The notes below the pieces were generated by a model, which worked only from the letters and a program-made list of their open reading frames with translations, was not told the DNA's origin and did not search any database. 64,000 nt of DNA from Neobacillus massiliamazoniensis (GTDB taxonomy: Bacteria; Bacillota; Bacilli; Bacillales; Cytobacillaceae), in assembly GCF_001048695.1 (NCBI RefSeq), contig NZ_CVRB01000001.1:496001-560000 (forward strand), given 5' to 3'. Shown in pieces: positions 61,203 to 64,000 of the stretch. The translations under genes and the position numbers were made by a program. Within the stretch, counting starts at the first letter, position 1; each line of letters begins with the position of its first letter.

Positions 61203-62897
61203 TTATAACTTCTTATCTTCAACAGAATTTAACCATGCTTCAATTTCCCCAACGACTGACTCGACACAGCCGTCTTCAAAAGGTGAAATAAGGTTTGCCG
61301 CTTCTACTAGCTTAGTAAATGACATACTTCCACCAAGCTTACATAGTTTGACATAATCCTTCCATGCATCTTCCTTGTTTTCTCTTGAACGTTTCCAGAA
61401 TTGGAACGCACAAATCTGTGCAAGGGTATAGTCAATATAATAAAAAGGTGAATTGTATATATGACCTTGGCGCTGCCAAAAGCCACCATTTTCTAAATAT
61501 TCATTGCCATCATAATCTTTATGTGGCATATACTTTTTCTCAATTTCACGCCACTTATGTTTCCTATCTTTAGGAGAAGCATCCGGATTCTCATAGACCC
61601 AATGCTGGAATTCATCAACTGAGACCCCATATGGCAGGAATAATAAAGCACTACTTAAGTGAGAAAACTTGTATTTATCCGTATCTTCTTTAAAGAAAAA
61701 TTCCATCCAAGGCCAAGTAAAAAACTCCATGCTCATTGAATGAATTTCAGCCGCTTCATAGGTTGGCCAGTAATATTCCGGAACTTCAAAGTGACGGCTG
61801 GAGTAAACCTGGAAGGCATGTCCTGCCTCATGTGTCAGTACATCAATATCCCCTGACGTTCCATTAAAATTGGAAAAGATAAATGGCGATTTATAATCCT
61901 CGATATAGGTGCAATATCCTCCACCTGCTTTTCCTTTTTTCGCTACTAAATCCATCAGGTTATTCTCTTGCATAAAACGGAAAAAGGCTCCGGTTTCCTC
62001 TGAAAGGTCTTCATACATTTTTCGTCCATTTTCAATAATCCATTCAGGGCTTCCTTTTGGAACGGCATTTCCTGTCTCAAAAATAAAATTTTCATCATAA
62101 TATTTTAATTTTTCTACAGCAATTCGCTCCTGTTGACGAGCCTTTAGTTTTGTTGCAATAGGTACTATAAAATCCATTACCTGTTCACGGAACTTTGCCA
62201 CCATTTCAGCATTGTAATCCGTTCTCATCATCCGGTAATAGCCAAGCTCCACAAAATTTTTATAACCAAGATTTCGCGCAATTTCAGTTCTTACCTTAAC
62301 AAGCTCATCATAAATTCGATCTAGTTCTTCTTCATGTTGAGCAAAGAAAGCGAATTTTGCTTCACTGGCTTTTTTTCTCATGACACGATTTGTGTCTTCG
62401 GTGAAAGGATCTAGTTGGGCTAATGTCCGTTCTTCTCCTTCAAAATCGATTTTGGCTGAGGCAAGGAGCTTTGTATACTCCGTTGATAAGCGATTTTCCT
62501 TTTGCAATAGCGGAACAATTTCTGGTTTAAAAGTTTTCAACTGCCCTTCAGCCAAAGCAAAAAGCTGTTTCCCCCACTTATCTTCTAATTCCGTACGGAA
62601 CCTTGACTCCACAATTGCCTGATAATACATCGACACTAAACCTTCAACCTCAGGTTGGATTTCATCCATATAATCTTGCTCTGCTTTATAAAACTCATCG
62701 TTCGTATCAATAGAGTGACGAATCGAGGCTAGAGTAAACAAGGTCCCAATTTCATTTCTTAATTTATTAATTTCGTTTATTGCCATTGTTTGTTCTTCAA
62801 CGGTTGCTGCATATTTGAAATTCTTAAGCAGGCCATCAAATGTTACTTTGACCTCATCGAGATTCGGACGCTTATATGTATAGTTTTCAAAGCTCAC
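61203..62897 (-). CDS. pepF: M3 family oligoendopeptidase (PepF-like)
   Basis: A 564-residue zinc metallopeptidase of the M3B group, with the HEAGHAF zinc motif near residue 355, then the third zinc ligand in the EAAEIHSMSMEFF region. It is mostly helical, starting MSFENYTYKRPNLDEV. It degrades short peptides in the cytosol. The start is GTG with AAAGGGG upstream. The name follows the family; I cannot say which paralogue. Confidence 0.85.
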   Translation of the reverse strand: MSFENYTYKRPNLDEVKVTFDGLLKNFKYAATVEEQTMAINEINKLRNEIGTLFTLASIRHSIDTNDEFYKAEQDYMDEIQPEVEGLVSMYYQAIVESRFRTELEDKWGKQLFALAEGQLKTFKPEIVPLLQKENRLSTEYTKLLASAKIDFEGEERTLAQLDPFTEDTNRVMRKKASEAKFAFFAQHEEELDRIYDELVKVRTEIARNLGYKNFVELGYYRMMRTDYNAEMVAKFREQVMDFIVPIATKLKARQQERIAVEKLKYYDENFIFETGNAVPKGSPEWIIENGRKMYEDLSEETGAFFRFMQENNLMDLVAKKGKAGGGYCTYIEDYKSPFIFSNFNGTSGDIDVLTHEAGHAFQVYSSRHFEVPEYYWPTYEAAEIHSMSMEFFTWPWMEFFFKEDTDKYKFSHLSSALLFLPYGVSVDEFQHWVYENPDASPKDRKHKWREIEKKYMPHKDYDGNEYLENGGFWQRQGHIYNSPFYYIDYTLAQICAFQFWKRSRENKEDAWKDYVKLCKLGGSMSFTKLVEAANLISPFEDGCVESVVGEIEAWLNSVEDKKL

Positions 62898-62969
62898 TGG
62901 AACATCCCCTTTATTTTGAAATTGTATTCCATAAAATTATTTCGACACCATTTATGTATATTCCTTTAA

Positions 62970-62999
62970 TAAAAAAAAATACGGCAATGGCCGTATTAA
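62970..62999 (-). terminator. Terminator after mhqR
   Basis: On the minus strand AATACGGC-CATT-GCCGTATT followed by a run of T. It starts within the last codons. Confidence 0.8.
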
Positions 63000-63436
63000 A
63001 ATTTTCCTGCAGGCAGACCCAATTTTTTTAACAAATGAATCGCCTCATCCTTTTCTGTATCCGACAAACTTGACATCAAATCATGAATTTGACGGGCATG
63101 TTCAGGAAAAATTTCTTGAATAAAACTTTTCCCTTCGTCTGTAATTTGAGCATAAGTTACCCTTCTATCGTTCGGGCAAGCAATCCGCTTCAACATTCCT
63201 TTTTGTTCAAGCTTATCAACGACATACGTGATGCTGCCGCTCGCCAAAAGTATTTTACCGCCAATTTGTTGCATTGGTTGGTCACCTTTATGATATAAAA
63301 GCTCTAAAACAGCAAATTCTGTCGGATTTAATCCATTGGCTTGGATAACTTTATTAACGTGCTCATTAATTGCCTTATACGCTCTCGACAAGACAATAAA
63401 TAACTTTAAAGACTTTGCAACTGATTCATTTTCCAT
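62996..63436 (-). CDS. mhqR: MarR-family quinone-responsive repressor MhqR
   Basis: A 146-residue MarR-type winged-helix regulator, very close to B. subtilis MhqR (YkvE), which senses quinones/diamide-type electrophiles and controls azoreductase and dioxygenase genes. Shared stretches are KSLKLFIVLSRAYKAIN, NGLNPTEFAVLELLYHKGDQP and LASGSITYVVDKLEQKG. Adjacent to kinD as in B. subtilis. Only one Cys is present (IACPNDRR), so thiol sensing is limited. Confidence 0.85.
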   Translation of the reverse strand: MENESVAKSLKLFIVLSRAYKAINEHVNKVIQANGLNPTEFAVLELLYHKGDQPMQQIGGKILLASGSITYVVDKLEQKGMLKRIACPNDRRVTYAQITDEGKSFIQEIFPEHARQIHDLMSSLSDTEKDEAIHLLKKLGLPAGKF

Positions 63437-63622
63437 TTAATAACATCCTTTATAGGTTTAACTTTTCCTAGTAATATTATCTCAATTTCAAAATTATTAT
63501 AAAAAACTTTTTAATTAGTGTCAATTTACCTTTGGAACAGGATTGTTTATCAAAAAGTTGAACTGATGGTATAATAAATACATCTAATATGGTAAGTATC
63601 AGGGAATGGTTGAGGTACCCCC

Positions 63623-64000
63623 ATGAAAATTCACAAAAAAGATGTTTTATTATATGTATTGATTGTGATCCTACCTATTATTAGTTTTGGATTTTATTAC
63701 TATTATCATATCTTAAAAGAAACTAATATCAAGAAAAACACTGACGCCAAATGGATTGCATCAATGTATCAAAAGAATTGGGACCAATTCATCGGTGAAA
63801 CCATCACAAGTCTAAAAGTGGTATCACTTTCCGCTGTAGAAAACATGAATAATCTGCAAACAATAGAACCATTACTTCAAAAAGTAAATCATAGTGATCC
63901 ACGTTACGGTGGACTATATTTACTTGATTCTCACGGAAAACTTCTTTCTAGCTCTGAATCTTTCCAAATATATGCGGATTTCAGCAGTCGGGACTATATT
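63623..64000 (+). CDS. kinD: Sensor histidine kinase, KinD-like, 5' part only
   Basis: Open for 126 codons to the window end without a stop. It starts MKIHKKDVLLYVLIVILPI, an N-terminal membrane helix (about 8-28), followed by an extracellular region with a PDC/Cache sensor pattern (SVVENMN-like helix, then YGGLYLLDSHGKLLSSSES). Next to mhqR in B. subtilis lies kinD, a phosphorelay kinase that feeds Spo0A. The kinase domain is outside the window, so the name rests on location and N-terminal architecture. The ribosome site (GAGGT) is moderate. Confidence 0.7.
   Translation, partial: MKIHKKDVLLYVLIVILPIISFGFYYYYHILKETNIKKNTDAKWIASMYQKNWDQFIGETITSLKVVSLSAVENMNNLQTIEPLLQKVNHSDPRYGGLYLLDSHGKLLSSSESFQIYADFSSRDYI

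Overview
The window is a piece of chromosome from a Gram-positive, low-GC, spore-forming Bacillaceae. Gene content and order follow the Bacillus subtilis kinD-ylbA interval almost gene for gene: kinD, mhqR, ykvI, ykvS, ptsHI, patA, ykyB, ykuE, ykuI, ykuJ, darB, ccpC, dapHL, ykuUV, ktrC, rnjA, rpoY, ykrA, def, ykyA, pdhABCD, SR1, speA, yktA, yktB, ykzI, suhB, ylaFGHI, ylaJKLN, ftsW, ctaA, ctaBCDEFG, yozB and a YugN-family gene. Sporulation-linked genes, aa3-type oxidase genes and many TTG/GTG starts with strong AGGAGG sites fit this. The repeat content suggests Neobacillus, Mesobacillus or a relative rather than B. subtilis itself; that genus guess is inference. No tRNA, rRNA, prophage, CRISPR array, transposase gene or biosynthetic cluster was seen.

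Layout. 1-8.9 kb: heme A synthesis (ctaA, ctaB) and cytochrome caa3 oxidase (ctaCDEF) with assembly factor ctaG. 8.9-18.2 kb: ftsW, ylaN, ylaL, ylaK, ylaJ, a flavin split-barrel protein, ylaI, ylaH, typA, ylaF, with a repeat array at 14.46-15.13 kb. 18.2-25.5 kb: suhB, ykzI, yktB, yktA, a nitronate monooxygenase-like gene, speA, and the dual-function RNA SR1 encoding SR1P. 25.6-31.7 kb: pyruvate dehydrogenase operon and ykyA. 31.9-37 kb: peptide deformylase, a HAD phosphatase, an unannotated 23-codon peptide gene, RNA polymerase epsilon, RNase J1 and KtrC. 37-45.7 kb: a DUF4349 lipoprotein, YkuV/YkuU redox pair, dapL/dapH, ccpC, darB, ykuJ and the EAL protein YkuI. 45.8-53 kb: C39-like lipoprotein, ykuE, ykyB, patA, ykwC, an SDR and an azoreductase. 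53.4-64 kb: ptsHI, small genes, a CPBP protease, ykvI, clpE under CtsR-type operators, pepF, mhqR and the 5' end of kinD.

Functional links. patA, dapH and dapL together supply the acetylase branch of diaminopimelate/lysine synthesis. Carbon-control items (SR1 with a cre-like site just after its predicted start, ccpC, ptsHI) lie with the pdh operon they may influence. Relative to B. subtilis, pycA is missing between ftsW and ctaA, glcT-ptsG is missing upstream of ptsH, and the ykuNOP flavodoxin genes are missing between ccpC and dapH.

The most unusual content is non-coding. (1) About ten copies of a 77-320 bp palindromic element with GGCTGTGTTAAA-type ends lie between genes; several copies are flanked by 8-bp direct repeats, which marks a MITE-like mobile element without a transposase here. 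(2) A second hairpin repeat family forms an alternating A-B-A-B-A tandem array. (3) GGATGTCCC-type palindromes sit at the ends of many genes and look like terminators. I found no complete new multi-gene system; the repeats, the 23-codon peptide gene and several other small genes are the best leads.
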